Source: Methylobacterium amylolyticum (lineage in GTDB: Bacteria > Pseudomonadota > Alphaproteobacteria > Rhizobiales > Beijerinckiaceae). Taken from it: a stretch of DNA of 64,000 nucleotides. The translations under genes and the position numbers were made by a program. The notes below the pieces were generated by a model. That model searched no databases, was not told the DNA's origin, and was given only the letters and a program-made list of their open reading frames with translations. Of this stretch, positions 43,185 through 51,961 are shown piece by piece. Location: NCBI RefSeq assembly GCF_030700245.1, contig NZ_JAUYZI010000028.1, positions 22,855 through 86,854 of the forward strand. The letters are read 5' to 3'. The stretch's first letter is position 1. Every line of letters begins with the position of its first letter.

Positions 43185-43490
43185 TCAGTAGCGCGGGCCG
43201 TTGGTGGTGTTGCCGAGCTGCTGCTTGTAGCCGGGACGCTCCGGGTTGCGGGCGTTCGGGTTGCCGTGGCGCATCGTGTTCATCCGGCGCATGCGCCGCT
43301 CGCCGCGGGTGGTGTGATGGCGATGCATGCGGTGATGGCGATGCATCCGGTGATGGCGGTGCATGGCGACGGTCTCGACGGCGTCGCCCGCGAGGCCCGG
43401 CTGCGGCGCGACGGGCGCGGCCTGGGCCGAGCCGATGGCGAGGCCACCGAGCAGCGCGGCAGCGGCGAGGGTGGAACGCAGGAACGTCAT
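43185..43490 (-). CDS. Small secreted His-rich protein
   Basis: I do not recognise a named family. The 101-residue protein has a signal peptide (residues 1-24, ending A-Q-A). The mature part includes three tandem units related to M-H-R-H-H-R (residues 43-60), followed by a basic, Asn/Pro-rich tail. The His-rich stretch could bind a metal such as copper, nickel or zinc, but this is inference. The DNA encoding it is an 18-bp tandem repeat. The ATG at 43490 is preceded by GAGGA. A possible stress-sigma promoter lies about 35 bases upstream, and a strong terminator follows, so it is a single-gene transcript. Confidence 0.8.
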   Translation of the reverse strand: MTFLRSTLAAAALLGGLAIGSAQAAPVAPQPGLAGDAVETVAMHRHHRMHRHHRMHRHHTTRGERRMRRMNTMRHGNPNARNPERPGYKQQLGNTTNGPRY

Positions 43491-43522
43491 TGGGATGGTC
43501 CTCGATAGGTCAGGCACCACCG

Positions 43523-43548
43523 AAAGTGTCGGCTTGTCAGAAAGTTCC
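43523..43548 (-). promoter_or_regulatory. Candidate EcfG-type promoter for the His-rich gene
   Basis: On the reverse strand GGAAC (43548-43544) is followed after 17 bases by CTTT (43526-43523). EcfG, the general stress sigma factor of alphaproteobacteria, recognises GGAAC-N16/17-CGTT. The -10 block differs at one base. The site lies 33 bases from the start codon, which is a sensible distance. Confidence 0.4.
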
Positions 43549-43636
43549 ACCTCCGATGAGGGAAAAACCACGGAGGAAAACCAGCCCAACTCTGGATTAA
43601 ATCCGATCCGGCGGCGCCGCGGCCGGGGCGGCGGCG

Positions 43637-44542
43637 TCAGGCAAGGAGGTTCAGCAGCGCGGCGGCGACGGCGTCCGGCTCCTCGTGCTGGACCCAGTGG
43701 GTCGCCCGGGGATGCCACGCGATCCGCCCCGACCCGCAGAGCGCGAGGCTCGCCTCGGCGAGGCCGGATTGCAGGGCGTGGTCCTGCATGCCCCAGAGGA
43801 TCAGGGTCGGCACCGCCACGGGCGGCGGATCCCGCCGGGGCAGCCGCGCCAGGGCGCGATACCAGTTCAGCATCGCGGTCATCGCCCCGGGCCGGGTCCA
43901 GGTGCCCGCGTAGGCGTCGAGGTCGGCGCCGGAGAAGGTGCCCGGGCGGCTGGTATTGGCCAGCGCGCGGCGCAGGGCGCGCCCGTCGCCCGCCGTGAGC
44001 AGCCGCTCCGGCAGGGCCGGGATCTGGAAGGCCCCGACATAGGCGCTGCGCAGCCACTGGCCGGGATGGCGGCGCGCGTAGGCGCCGACGATCCCCGGAT
44101 GCGGCGCGTTGAGAGCCGCCAGCCGCCGGATCCGGTCGGGGTAGAAGCTGCCCGCCCACCACGCGACGAGCCCGCCCCAATCGTGCCCGGCGAGGTCGAA
44201 GCGCGCGAGGCCCAGCGCGTCGGCCAGGGCGACCACGTCGCCGGCCAGCCGGTCGAGGTGGTATGCGGCGATCCCCTCGGGCCGGTCGCTGAGGTTGTAG
44301 CCGCGCTGATCGGGCACGACGACCCGCCGGCCCGCGGCGGCCAGCGGCCCGATCTGGTGGCGCCAGCCGTACCAGAACTCCGGGAAGCCGTGCAGGAGGA
44401 TCACCGGAGGCCCGTCCGACGGGCCGGCCTCGGCCACGTGGAGGGTCACGTCCGGCAGCGCCACGCGGCGGAAGCGGAGACCGCGCAGAACCTCCGGATC
44501 CCCGGTGCCGGGCGGGAGACCGCCCCTCGTCGCGTCGCTCAT
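43637..44542 (-). CDS. Alpha/beta hydrolase, epoxide hydrolase/dehalogenase type
   Basis: A 301-residue alpha/beta hydrolase. The oxyanion motif is H-G-F-P-E (51-55) and the nucleophile elbow is G-H-D-W-G-G with Asp121. An Asp nucleophile and the H-G-F-P-E motif point to epoxide hydrolases, haloalkane dehalogenases or fluoroacetate dehalogenases rather than esterases. The acid is probably in GMQDHAL, and the His in THWVQHEEP. No signal peptide is present. The substrate is unknown. The gene follows the patatin gene on the same strand by 70 bases and may be its operon partner. Confidence 0.85.
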   Translation of the reverse strand: MSDATRGGLPPGTGDPEVLRGLRFRRVALPDVTLHVAEAGPSDGPPVILLHGFPEFWYGWRHQIGPLAAAGRRVVVPDQRGYNLSDRPEGIAAYHLDRLAGDVVALADALGLARFDLAGHDWGGLVAWWAGSFYPDRIRRLAALNAPHPGIVGAYARRHPGQWLRSAYVGAFQIPALPERLLTAGDGRALRRALANTSRPGTFSGADLDAYAGTWTRPGAMTAMLNWYRALARLPRRDPPPVAVPTLILWGMQDHALQSGLAEASLALCGSGRIAWHPRATHWVQHEEPDAVAAALLNLLA

Positions 44543-44612
44543 GCCGAACGTCTCTCCCGCCGCACGTCACTCTCCACGCGCCCGGAAGAGGAGATAGGGT
44601 GCGCAGCGCGGC

Positions 44613-46346
44613 TCAGCCCATCGGATCGAGCCAGCCGGCGAGCTTGCCCGCCGCGATGGCCGCCCGGGCGTCGCGGTAGCCGAGCTCGGCGCTCTCGCCG
44701 AGGCTCGACCAAGCGCGCAGGTCGATGCCGGCGAGCGGCGGCCGGAGCAGGGCGGTGGCGTGGGCGGCCGCCATCAGGGTCTGCGCGTCGCTCGACACCG
44801 TGGCCGCGCGCAGCAGCAGCGGCGCCAGGGTCGGCATCGCCGACGGCGCGCCGGAGAGGCGGCGCACCAGCCGGCCGCGCCAGTCCCGGGCGGGCATCTC
44901 CTCGAAAGCGCGGTCGCTGCCGACATCGACCGCCAGCACCGGCCCGCGCTCCAGCCCGGCGGCGATGTCGGCGGGCAGGTTGTTCATCATGCCGCCGTCG
45001 ACCAGCACGCCGTCGTCGCTCACCACCGGCGGCAACAGCCCGGGGATGGCGATGCTGGCGCGGAGCGCCGTGGCCAGCGGACCCTCCCGGTGCACCATCG
45101 CCCGGCCGGTGGTCAGGTTCGACGACACGCAGAAGAACGGCAGCCACAGGTCCTCGATCCGGGCGTCGCCGTAGCGCTCGGCCAGGCCGGCATCGACCTT
45201 GGCGCCGCGGGTGAGCGCGTGGAACGGCAGGGTGTAGTCGTTGAGCGGGTTGCGGCCGACGAAGGCGGCGTGGGTGTCGGCGCGGATCTCCGCCACGCTC
45301 ATGCCCAGGGCGAGGCTCGCGGCGATCACCGCGCCCATGCTGGTGCCGCCGACGAAGTCCGGGCCGTGGCCGGTCTCCTCCAGCGCCCGCAGCACGCCGA
45401 GATGGGCGAGCGCCCGGGCTCCCCCGCCGCCGAGGACGAGGCCGCGCGCCGATCCGCTCGCGAGCCGGGCCAGACGGCAGACATCGGCCGCGTGCCCGTG
45501 GCGGACGTGGATCCGCATGGCCGCCGACAGGGCGGCGACTGCGGGGTGGAGGGCGCGGGGCCGGGATGCGCCGGCCTCCTGATGCACCACGATGTCGGTG
45601 CGGATCCAGTCGGAGCGGACCCGGGCGAGGTAATCGGCGGCGCCGGCCCTGAGCGGGGCGTCGGGCTCGGCGAGCAGCAGCACGTGGTCGGCGTGGCGGC
45701 GGCACAGCCGGCACCACGGGCAGTCGACCTCGTGCGCGACGAACAGGGTCCGGGCGTGGCCGGTCTCGAAGGCGTGGAACCACGCCTCGTCGGCGTCCTC
45801 GGGCCACGCGGCGAGGCAGCCGGTCCGGCCCGGGAGGATCTCGTCGAAGGCGGCCGCGAGCCGCCGGGCGAAGGCGGCGGCGTCGATCCCCTCGGTCACG
45901 GCGAGCACCGTGAAGGTGCGCGGCGCGTGGTTGACCGAGTAGCCCCGGTAGATCTGGCGCAGCCGGTCGGCGAGCATGCGGGCGAAGTACAGCAGCGTGT
46001 GCGGGTGCTCGCCGATCACCGCCTCGAAGGCCGGGCGGGTGAGCCGCAGCAGGTTGGTGTCGCGCAGGGCCACCACGGTCGCCGCCCGGGGTGCGTCGGA
46101 GAGCAGCGCCATCTCGCCGAAGCTCTCGGGCGGGCGCAGGCGCGCCAGCCGGCTGGAGACGCCGTGGTGGTCGCGGGCCGAGACGCCGACCGCGCCCGAG
46201 ACCAGGGTGTAGAGCGCGTCGCCGGGCTCGCCCTGCTCGAACAGGACGGTCCCGCCCGGCACCGCCACCGAGACCATGCGCGCCCGCACCGCCGCGGCGG
46301 CGGGCGGGTCGAGGCCGTCGAGGAAAGGGACCTCGGGCGCGCTCAC
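44613..46346 (-). CDS. Cyclic-nucleotide-domain patatin-like phospholipase (NTE type)
   Basis: A 577-residue protein. The N-terminal cyclic-nucleotide-binding beta roll (about residues 5-125) has the ESFGEMALLSDAPRAATV cassette with G-E-M-A and P-R-A-A-T. A middle region of about 170 residues contains a C-P-W-C-R-L-C cluster (209-215). The patatin domain (about 300-480) has the oxyanion loop G-G-G-G-A-R, the nucleophile G-T-S-M-G with Ser336 and the catalytic Asp449 in V-D-G-G. This is the neuropathy-target-esterase layout of membrane-lipid hydrolases. The GTG at 46346 is chosen; a longer frame to 46439 is low-complexity Gly/Arg. The cNMP domain may regulate activity. Confidence 0.87.
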   Translation of the reverse strand: MSAPEVPFLDGLDPPAAAAVRARMVSVAVPGGTVLFEQGEPGDALYTLVSGAVGVSARDHHGVSSRLARLRPPESFGEMALLSDAPRAATVVALRDTNLLRLTRPAFEAVIGEHPHTLLYFARMLADRLRQIYRGYSVNHAPRTFTVLAVTEGIDAAAFARRLAAAFDEILPGRTGCLAAWPEDADEAWFHAFETGHARTLFVAHEVDCPWCRLCRRHADHVLLLAEPDAPLRAGAADYLARVRSDWIRTDIVVHQEAGASRPRALHPAVAALSAAMRIHVRHGHAADVCRLARLASGSARGLVLGGGGARALAHLGVLRALEETGHGPDFVGGTSMGAVIAASLALGMSVAEIRADTHAAFVGRNPLNDYTLPFHALTRGAKVDAGLAERYGDARIEDLWLPFFCVSSNLTTGRAMVHREGPLATALRASIAIPGLLPPVVSDDGVLVDGGMMNNLPADIAAGLERGPVLAVDVGSDRAFEEMPARDWRGRLVRRLSGAPSAMPTLAPLLLRAATVSSDAQTLMAAAHATALLRPPLAGIDLRAWSSLGESAELGYRDARAAIAAGKLAGWLDPMG

Positions 46347-46642
46347 CGGCCCGCCTCCCGGCCCATCCCCCGGCGTCCCGACACGCTCCCATCGCCCGGC
46401 CCGCCCGCCCGCATCGTCCCCTCCAGGCCCCCGCCGCACCCGGCCAGCCCCGGGCGGTGCCGGACAGGCGACGCGAACGGCTTCGTGAAACCGGCTCCGT
46501 CTTCGCGCGGACCCGCCGCTCCGTTACAGGCTAGTGCGGACCGCGCCGAAGGACATTCCATCCCGGCGCGCGGTCTTCGAAACGCGCATCCCGAGCCATG
46601 ATCCGACACGATCGAGCCGGGCAGGATTCACGGGAGGACAGC

Positions 46643-47395
46643 ATGTCAGAGCCGAGCCGGATCGCGATCGTGACGGGTGCGGGCACCGGCGTCGGCCGGG
46701 CCTCCGCCCTGGCACTGGCCGGAGCCGGGTGGAGCGTGGTGCTCTCGGGCCGGCGCCGCCAGCCCCTCGACGAGGTCGCGGCCGAGATCCCCGCCGAGCG
46801 GGTCCTGGTCGTGCCGACCGACGTGACCGATCCCGACTCGATCGCCGGGCTGTTCGCGCAGACCGTCGAGCGCTTCGGGCGGCTCGACCTGCTGTTCAAC
46901 AACGCCGGGATCGGCGCGCCGCCGGTGCCGCTGGAGGACCTGCCGCTGGAGACGTGGCGGGGCGTGGTCGACACCAACCTGACCGCGATCTTCCTGTGCA
47001 CGCAGCACGCCTTCCGGATCATGCGCGACCAGAGCCCGCGGGGCGGCCGAATCATCAACAACGGCTCGATCTCGGCCCACGCGCCGCGCCCGAACTCGAT
47101 CGCCTACACCGCCACCAAGCACGCGGTCACGGGCATCACCAAGTCGACCTCGCTCGACGGGCGCGCCTACGACATCGCCTGCGGCCAGATCGACATCGGC
47201 AACGCCGACACGCCGATGGGCGGCAAGATGAAGGCGGGCGTGCCCCAGGCCGACGGCTCGGTCCGCGCCGAGGCGGTGATGCACCCCGACCATGTCGGCC
47301 AGGCGGTGCTCTCGATGGCGAGCCTGCCGCTGGAGGCCAACGTGCAGTTCATGACCGTGATGGCCACGAAGATGCCGTTCGTCGGGCGGGGCTGA
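46643..47395 (+). CDS. Short-chain dehydrogenase/reductase
   Basis: A 250-residue SDR oxidoreductase. The cofactor motif T-G-A-G-T-G-V-G (about residues 11-18) is classical. N-N-A-G follows at about 90-93. The catalytic Ser is in GSISAHAPRP, and Tyr/Lys in AYTATKHAV. The Arg after the cofactor strand (S-G-R-R-R) suggests NADP(H). The substrate is unknown. The ATG at 46643 has a strong GGGAGG site. The 296-base gap upstream from the patatin gene holds no other gene and probably contains divergent promoters. A G/C palindrome follows the stop codon. Confidence 0.9.
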   Translation: MSEPSRIAIVTGAGTGVGRASALALAGAGWSVVLSGRRRQPLDEVAAEIPAERVLVVPTDVTDPDSIAGLFAQTVERFGRLDLLFNNAGIGAPPVPLEDLPLETWRGVVDTNLTAIFLCTQHAFRIMRDQSPRGGRIINNGSISAHAPRPNSIAYTATKHAVTGITKSTSLDGRAYDIACGQIDIGNADTPMGGKMKAGVPQADGSVRAEAVMHPDHVGQAVLSMASLPLEANVQFMTVMATKMPFVGRG

Positions 47396-47401
47396 GGTTT
47401 G

Positions 47402-47514
47402 TCCCCTCCCCCTTTGCGGGGAGGGGCTGGGGGTGGGGGCGGTTCAGAAGGGACCGCCGCACCGCACGCGGCACCACCCCGACCTCGAACGCCCCCCCGC
47501 GAGGGGGAGGAGGC
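47402..47514. repeat. G/C palindrome family, copy between SDR and ispA
   Basis: A block of C-runs and GCGGGGAGGGGCTGGGGGTG on the left meets an imperfect complement ending CGCGAGGGGGAGG. It sits between convergent genes. Related copies lie at 56536-56706 and 59388-59501, which share a GGGGTGGGGG centre and a CCGCC block, and a more distant one at 4984-5160. Confidence 0.72.
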
Positions 47515-47522
47515 GGATCGCG

Positions 47523-48494
47523 TCAGGCCTTGCGCGCCACCGTGAACCGCGCCGCGTCGCGCAGGGTCCGCGCGCCCTCGCCCCAGGCGGCGACCGCGTC
47601 CTCGCAGACGCCGACCAGCCGGTCGCACTCGGTCCGGGCGCCGTCGACGCCCAGGCGGTCGACGAGGGTGGCCTTGCCCGCGTCCTTGTCCTTGCCGGTG
47701 GCCTTGCCCATCGCCTCGGGAGACGCCTCGCGGTCGAGGATGTCGTCGGCGATCTGGAAGGCCTGTCCCAGCGCGTGGCCGTAGCGCAGGAGCGCCGCGC
47801 GCTGGCCCTCGTCGGCGCCGCCGACGATCGCGCCCGCCTCCACCGAGAAGGCGAGGATCGCGCCGGTCTTCATCGCCTGCATCCGCAGGGTATCGTCCAC
47901 GTCGAGCTGCGCGGGGCCGAAGCGCCCCTCGGCGCCGAGGTCGAGGAGCTGGCCGCCGACCATGCCGCCGAGCCCCGAGGCGCGGGCGAGCCCGAGCACG
48001 AGGTCGGCGCGCACCCGCGGGTCGGGCTGCCACGCCGGGTCGGCGACGATCTCGAAGGCCAGCGTCTGGAGGGCGTCGCCCACGAGGATCGCGGTGGCCT
48101 CGTCGTAGGCCTTGTGGACGGTGGGCTTGCCGCGGCGCATGTCGTCGTCGTCCATCGCCGGCAGGTCGTCGTGGACCAGCGAGTAGCAGTGGACGAGTTC
48201 GACGCCCGCGCCGGCGGCCAGCGCCGCGGCCTCCGAGCCGCCGAGCATCCGCGCGGTCTCGATCGCCAGGAACGGCCGCAGCCGCTTGCCGCCGCCCAGC
48301 ACCGCGTGGCGCATGGCCTCCATCAGCCGCGGCGGCCGGGCGATCTCGCCGGGGCCGACCTCCGGCCCGAGACGCTCGACCAGAAAGGTCTCGACCGTCG
48401 CGGCGACCCGGGTCAGCCTGTGGGAAAACTCCGGCGCGGCCGGGTCCAGCTTGACCGAAGCGGTGGGGGCCTGCGTTTGAGGGGTCGAGGTCAT
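47523..48494 (-). CDS. ispA: Polyprenyl diphosphate synthase (farnesyl type)
   Basis: A 323-residue trans-prenyltransferase that condenses isopentenyl diphosphate with allylic diphosphates. The first Asp-rich motif is H-D-D-L-P-A-M-D-D-D-D (about residues 105-115) and the second is Q-I-A-D-D-I-L-D (about 250-257). GGGKRLRPFL is also conserved. The two residues inserted in the first motif and the short chain are typical of bacterial IspA. The ATG at 48494 lies 48 bases from the divergent mtgA start. Chain length is inferred from the motif pattern and not proven. Confidence 0.9.
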   Translation of the reverse strand: MTSTPQTQAPTASVKLDPAAPEFSHRLTRVAATVETFLVERLGPEVGPGEIARPPRLMEAMRHAVLGGGKRLRPFLAIETARMLGGSEAAALAAGAGVELVHCYSLVHDDLPAMDDDDMRRGKPTVHKAYDEATAILVGDALQTLAFEIVADPAWQPDPRVRADLVLGLARASGLGGMVGGQLLDLGAEGRFGPAQLDVDDTLRMQAMKTGAILAFSVEAGAIVGGADEGQRAALLRYGHALGQAFQIADDILDREASPEAMGKATGKDKDAGKATLVDRLGVDGARTECDRLVGVCEDAVAAWGEGARTLRDAARFTVARKA

Positions 48495-48542
48495 CGGGCG
48501 CCGAATCCGGATCTGGCCGTGCGGGAGGGTGGAAGCGTCGCG

Positions 48543-49295
48543 GTGCGGGAGGACGAGATCAGAGTCGAGCCCCGCGAGAGGCGGAAGGGAGCGCGCCCGC
48601 TCTCGCTCGGGCGGCTGCGCCGCTCGCGGCGGGGACGGCGGCTGGTGGGATTCGTGATCCTCCTCCCCGGCATCGGGTTCGTCCTCGTCCTCGCGCTGGC
48701 GCTCGTCTATAGCGCGGTGACGCCGCCGTCGACCCTGATGCTCGGCCGCTGGTTGAGCGGCCAGCCGGTGACTCGCGATGCCGTCCCCCTGTCGGCCATC
48801 GCCCCCGCCCTGCCCCAGGCGGTGATCGCCTCCGAGGACCAGCGCTTCTGCCTCGACCACGGGGTCGATTTCGGCGCGCTGCGCGAGGTGGTGGAGGACG
48901 AGGACGCGCCCTCGCGCGGCGCCTCGACCATCGCCATGCAGACGGTCAAGAACGTCTTCCTGTGGCCGGGCCGGTCCTACATCCGCAAGGCGCTGGAGAT
49001 CCCGCTCGCGCTCGCCCTCGACGCCCTGTGGGGCAAGCGGCGGATGATGGAGATCTACCTCAACGTCGCCGAGTGGGGCGACGGGATCTACGGCGCCCAG
49101 GCCGCCAGCCGCCACTGGTTCCACAAGGACGCGCGCGACCTGACCCGGTCCGAGGCGGTCCTGCTCGCCGCCTCCCTGCCGAACCCGATCCTGCGCAGCG
49201 CCGGCCGGCCGACGCCGGCCCTGCGCCGCGTCGCCGCCCGCATCCAGGCTCGCTTCGGCCAGGTCGAAGGCCTGATGAGTTGCCTGCGCGGCTGA
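48543..49295 (+). CDS. mtgA: Monofunctional peptidoglycan transglycosylase MtgA
   Basis: A 250-residue inner-membrane glycosyltransferase family 51 enzyme that polymerises lipid II into glycan strands. After a basic cytoplasmic leader and one helix (about residues 34-56), motifs appear in order: E-D-Q-R-F-C-L-D-H-G, R-G-A-S-T-I-A-M-Q, then KRRMMEIYLNVAEWG. There is no transpeptidase domain, so it is MtgA and not a class A PBP. The start is a GTG at 48543 with GGAGGGTGG about 12 bases upstream; another GTG at 48519 has no ribosome site. Only 48 bases separate it from ispA. Confidence 0.92.
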   Translation: MREDEIRVEPRERRKGARPLSLGRLRRSRRGRRLVGFVILLPGIGFVLVLALALVYSAVTPPSTLMLGRWLSGQPVTRDAVPLSAIAPALPQAVIASEDQRFCLDHGVDFGALREVVEDEDAPSRGASTIAMQTVKNVFLWPGRSYIRKALEIPLALALDALWGKRRMMEIYLNVAEWGDGIYGAQAASRHWFHKDARDLTRSEAVLLAASLPNPILRSAGRPTPALRRVAARIQARFGQVEGLMSCLRG

Positions 49296-49358
49296 GGCGG
49301 TTGCTCCGTCTTGCGGCCAGGCTTAGCTGACGGCGGCGAGGCTATATCGGGGAGCGCG

Positions 49359-50399
49359 ATGAGTTGCTGGAGCGGGACGCGGGCGGTTCGGCGCGGTGCG
49401 GCCGCCCTTTCGGCGTTTCTCTTGGCGGCCCTCTTGGCCGTTCTCTTGGCGGTTCTCTTCGCGCCAGCCGGCCCGGCGCGGGCCAACGACAGCGCGGCGG
49501 CGCTCGATGCCGGCGGCCTCGTCCTGGTGTCCGACCCGGAGGTCGAGCTCGTCAGCGAGGATCTGCGGATCGGCGTCGACCGGATCTCCGTGGACTACGT
49601 GTTCCGCAACCGCTCCGACGCGCCACGGACGCTGCGCGTCGCCTTCCCGCTGCCCGACATCGACGGGGACGCCCTCGCGCTGAGCGCCCTGTCGCTGCCC
49701 TTCGAGGACCGCGCCAACTTCGTCGGCTTCACCGTGACCGTTGACGGCGCCGCGATCACCCCGGCGCTGGAGGAGCGGGCCTTCCTCGGGCCGCGCGAGG
49801 TGACGGACGCGCTCCGACGCCGCGGCCTGCCCCTCAACCCGCTGCGCCGGGCCGACCTGGAGGCGGCGCTGAAACGCCTCGCTCCCGCCGACCGGACAGC
49901 GCTGGCGGACGAGGGTCTCGTCACCGCGGCGGGCGACGAGGTACTGCCGCACTGGCGCAGCACCGCGAAGTTCCACTGGGAACAGGTCTTCCCGGCCGGG
50001 CGCGACCTGCGCGTCTCCCACGGCTACGTCCCGGTGAAGGGCAACCACCTGCTCTCGGCCAAGGAGGCCGCAGGCCGCGACTACCGCGCCCGCTACTGCC
50101 TCGACGACGCCGGCGTCGCCGGCATCCGCCGCCTCGCCGCGGCCCGGGAGGGCGGGCTGACCCGCGCCGTCGAGGTGCCCTACATCGTCACCACCGCCCG
50201 GAACTGGGCGGGCCGGATCGGCCGCTTCACCCTGACGGTCGACAAGGGCCGGCCGGACGCCCTCGTCAGCTTCTGCCGCACGGGGGTGCGCAAGACCGGT
50301 CCCACCACCTTCGTCTGGGAGGCGCGGGACTACCGGCCGGACGCGGACCTGCGCGTCCTCATCGTCTCGAACGACGACGCCTTCCTCGACATCCGCTGA
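49359..50399 (+). CDS. DUF4424 secreted protein
   Basis: A 346-residue secreted protein. The signal peptide is long, with a Leu/Ala repeat (AALLAVLLAVLF) coded by a short DNA repeat, and cleaves near A-R-A (about residue 42). The mature start, with A-x-L-D-A-G-G-L-V-L and E-L-V-S-E-D-L-R-I, and the following AFPLPDI segment are characteristic of DUF4424. The domain is beta-rich and its function is unknown. A WEARDYRPDADLRVLI tail closes the protein. It follows mtgA by 63 bases. Confidence 0.85.
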   Translation: MSCWSGTRAVRRGAAALSAFLLAALLAVLLAVLFAPAGPARANDSAAALDAGGLVLVSDPEVELVSEDLRIGVDRISVDYVFRNRSDAPRTLRVAFPLPDIDGDALALSALSLPFEDRANFVGFTVTVDGAAITPALEERAFLGPREVTDALRRRGLPLNPLRRADLEAALKRLAPADRTALADEGLVTAAGDEVLPHWRSTAKFHWEQVFPAGRDLRVSHGYVPVKGNHLLSAKEAAGRDYRARYCLDDAGVAGIRRLAAAREGGLTRAVEVPYIVTTARNWAGRIGRFTLTVDKGRPDALVSFCRTGVRKTGPTTFVWEARDYRPDADLRVLIVSNDDAFLDIR

Positions 50400-50431
50400 C
50401 TCGGCATCCGTCGACGTGGAGCCGTCGTTTC

Positions 50432-50480
50432 GACGCGCTCGCTCGCGTCGGACCGGCATCCAGTTCGGCGGAAAGCGCTG
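50432..50480. repeat. 49-bp dispersed repeat, copy 2
   Basis: Starts GACGCGCTCGCTCGCG and ends GCGGAAAGCGCTG. It aligns without gaps to 1060-1108 and 62945-62993. The upstream flank GAGCCGTCGTTTC also resembles that of copy 1 (GAGCCTTCGATTC), so the full unit is longer than 49 bases. It lies between convergent DUF4424 and argG genes. Confidence 0.75.
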
Positions 50481-50497
50481 TCGTCGAGGGCGGGGCC

Positions 50498-51736
50498 TCA
50501 GCCCTCGCGCTTCCCGCGTTGGGCCAGCGTGCGCAGCCGCAGGGCGTTGAGCTTGATGAAGCCCGCCGCGTCCCGGTGGTCGTAGGCCACCGCGCCCTCC
50601 TCGAAGGTCACGAGATCCTGATCGTAGAGCGAGTGCGGGCTCGTCCGGCCGATCACGTGCACGCCGCCCTTGTAGAGCTTCAGCCGCACGCTGCCGGTGA
50701 CCTTCTCCTGGCTCCTGTCGATCAGCGCCTGGAGCATCTCGCGCTCCGGCGAGAACCAGAAGCCGTTGTAGATCAGCTCCGCGTATTGCGGCATGAGCTG
50801 GTCCTTGAGGTGGGCGGCGCCGCGGTCCAGCGTGATCGACTCGATGGCGCGGTGGGCCGGCAGCAGGATGGTGCCGCCGGGCGTCTCGTACATGCCGCGG
50901 CTCTTCATGCCGACGAAGCGGTTCTCGACGAGGTCGAGCCGGCCGATGCCGTTGGCGTGCCCTAGCGCGTTCAGCCGCGCGAGCAGCGCAGCGGGCGACA
51001 GCGCCTCCCCGTCGATCGAGACCGCATCACCGCGCTCGAAGCCGATCGTGATGACGGTCGGCTGGTCGGGCGCCTCCTCGGGCGAGAGGGTGCGCGAGTA
51101 GACGTAGTCCGGCACCTCGACCGCCGGGTCCTCCAGCACCTTGCCCTCGGACGAGGCGTGCAGGAGGTTGGCGTCCACCGAGAACGGGCTCTCGCCGCGC
51201 TTGTCCTTGGCGATCGGGATCTGGTGCTGCTCGGCGAACGCGATGAGCTGCTCGCGCGAGCGCAGGTCCCATTCGCGCCAGGGGGCGATCACCGTCACGT
51301 CGGGCTTCAGCGCGTAGTAGCCCAGCTCGAACCGGACCTGATCGTTGCCCTTGCCGGTGGCGCCGTGACAGACCGCGTCGGCGCCGACCCGCTCGGCGAT
51401 CTCGATCTGCTTCTTGGCGATGAGCGGCCGGGCGATCGAGGTGCCCAGCAGATAGACGCCTTCGTAGACCGCGTTCGCGCGGAACATCGGGAACACGTAG
51501 TCGCGGACGAACTCCTCGCGCAGGTCCTCGATGAAGATGTTCTCGTCCTTGATGCCCAGGAGCTGCGCCTTCCGCCGCGCCGGCTCCAGCTCCTCGCCCT
51601 GGCCGAGGTCGGCGGTGAAGGTGACGACCTCGCAGCCGTAGGTGGTCTGGAGCCACTTCAGGATGATCGAGGTGTCGAGGCCGCCGGAATAGGCCAGCAC
51701 GACCTTCTTCACGGACTTGTTCTGGGGAGCGGACAT
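50498..51736 (-). CDS. argG: Argininosuccinate synthase
   Basis: A 412-residue ATP-dependent ligase that joins citrulline and aspartate in arginine synthesis. The N-type ATP-binding loop is AYSGGLDTS (about residues 14-22). The GATGKGNDQVRFE segment and the GRTSPHSLYDQDL segment are diagnostic. The length fits the short bacterial/eukaryotic type. The ATG at 51736 is preceded by a usual alphaproteobacterial N-terminus with MSAPQNKSVKK. The gene stands alone, and the 225-base region shared with the divergent isomerase gene probably contains its promoter. argH is not adjacent. Confidence 0.96.
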   Translation of the reverse strand: MSAPQNKSVKKVVLAYSGGLDTSIILKWLQTTYGCEVVTFTADLGQGEELEPARRKAQLLGIKDENIFIEDLREEFVRDYVFPMFRANAVYEGVYLLGTSIARPLIAKKQIEIAERVGADAVCHGATGKGNDQVRFELGYYALKPDVTVIAPWREWDLRSREQLIAFAEQHQIPIAKDKRGESPFSVDANLLHASSEGKVLEDPAVEVPDYVYSRTLSPEEAPDQPTVITIGFERGDAVSIDGEALSPAALLARLNALGHANGIGRLDLVENRFVGMKSRGMYETPGGTILLPAHRAIESITLDRGAAHLKDQLMPQYAELIYNGFWFSPEREMLQALIDRSQEKVTGSVRLKLYKGGVHVIGRTSPHSLYDQDLVTFEEGAVAYDHRDAAGFIKLNALRLRTLAQRGKREG

Positions 51737-51961
51737 GCGGCTTCCGGAGCGCGGGGCGGGGTCGCGGCGGCTTATCGCGCAGGGCTCGCCCCTGCAACAC
51801 GCGGCTGCCATCGGTCGCTGCAACCCGCGTGCCGGCCCGCGCGTATGCGGGTTCCGGGGACGGACCGCGTTCCGCCTCACCGCCGCCTTGAGTCGGTGCG
51901 AGCGAGGCGCCGGTCTTGCGTGTCGCCCCGCCGCAGGACGAGGACCGGAGAAGCGAGACCG

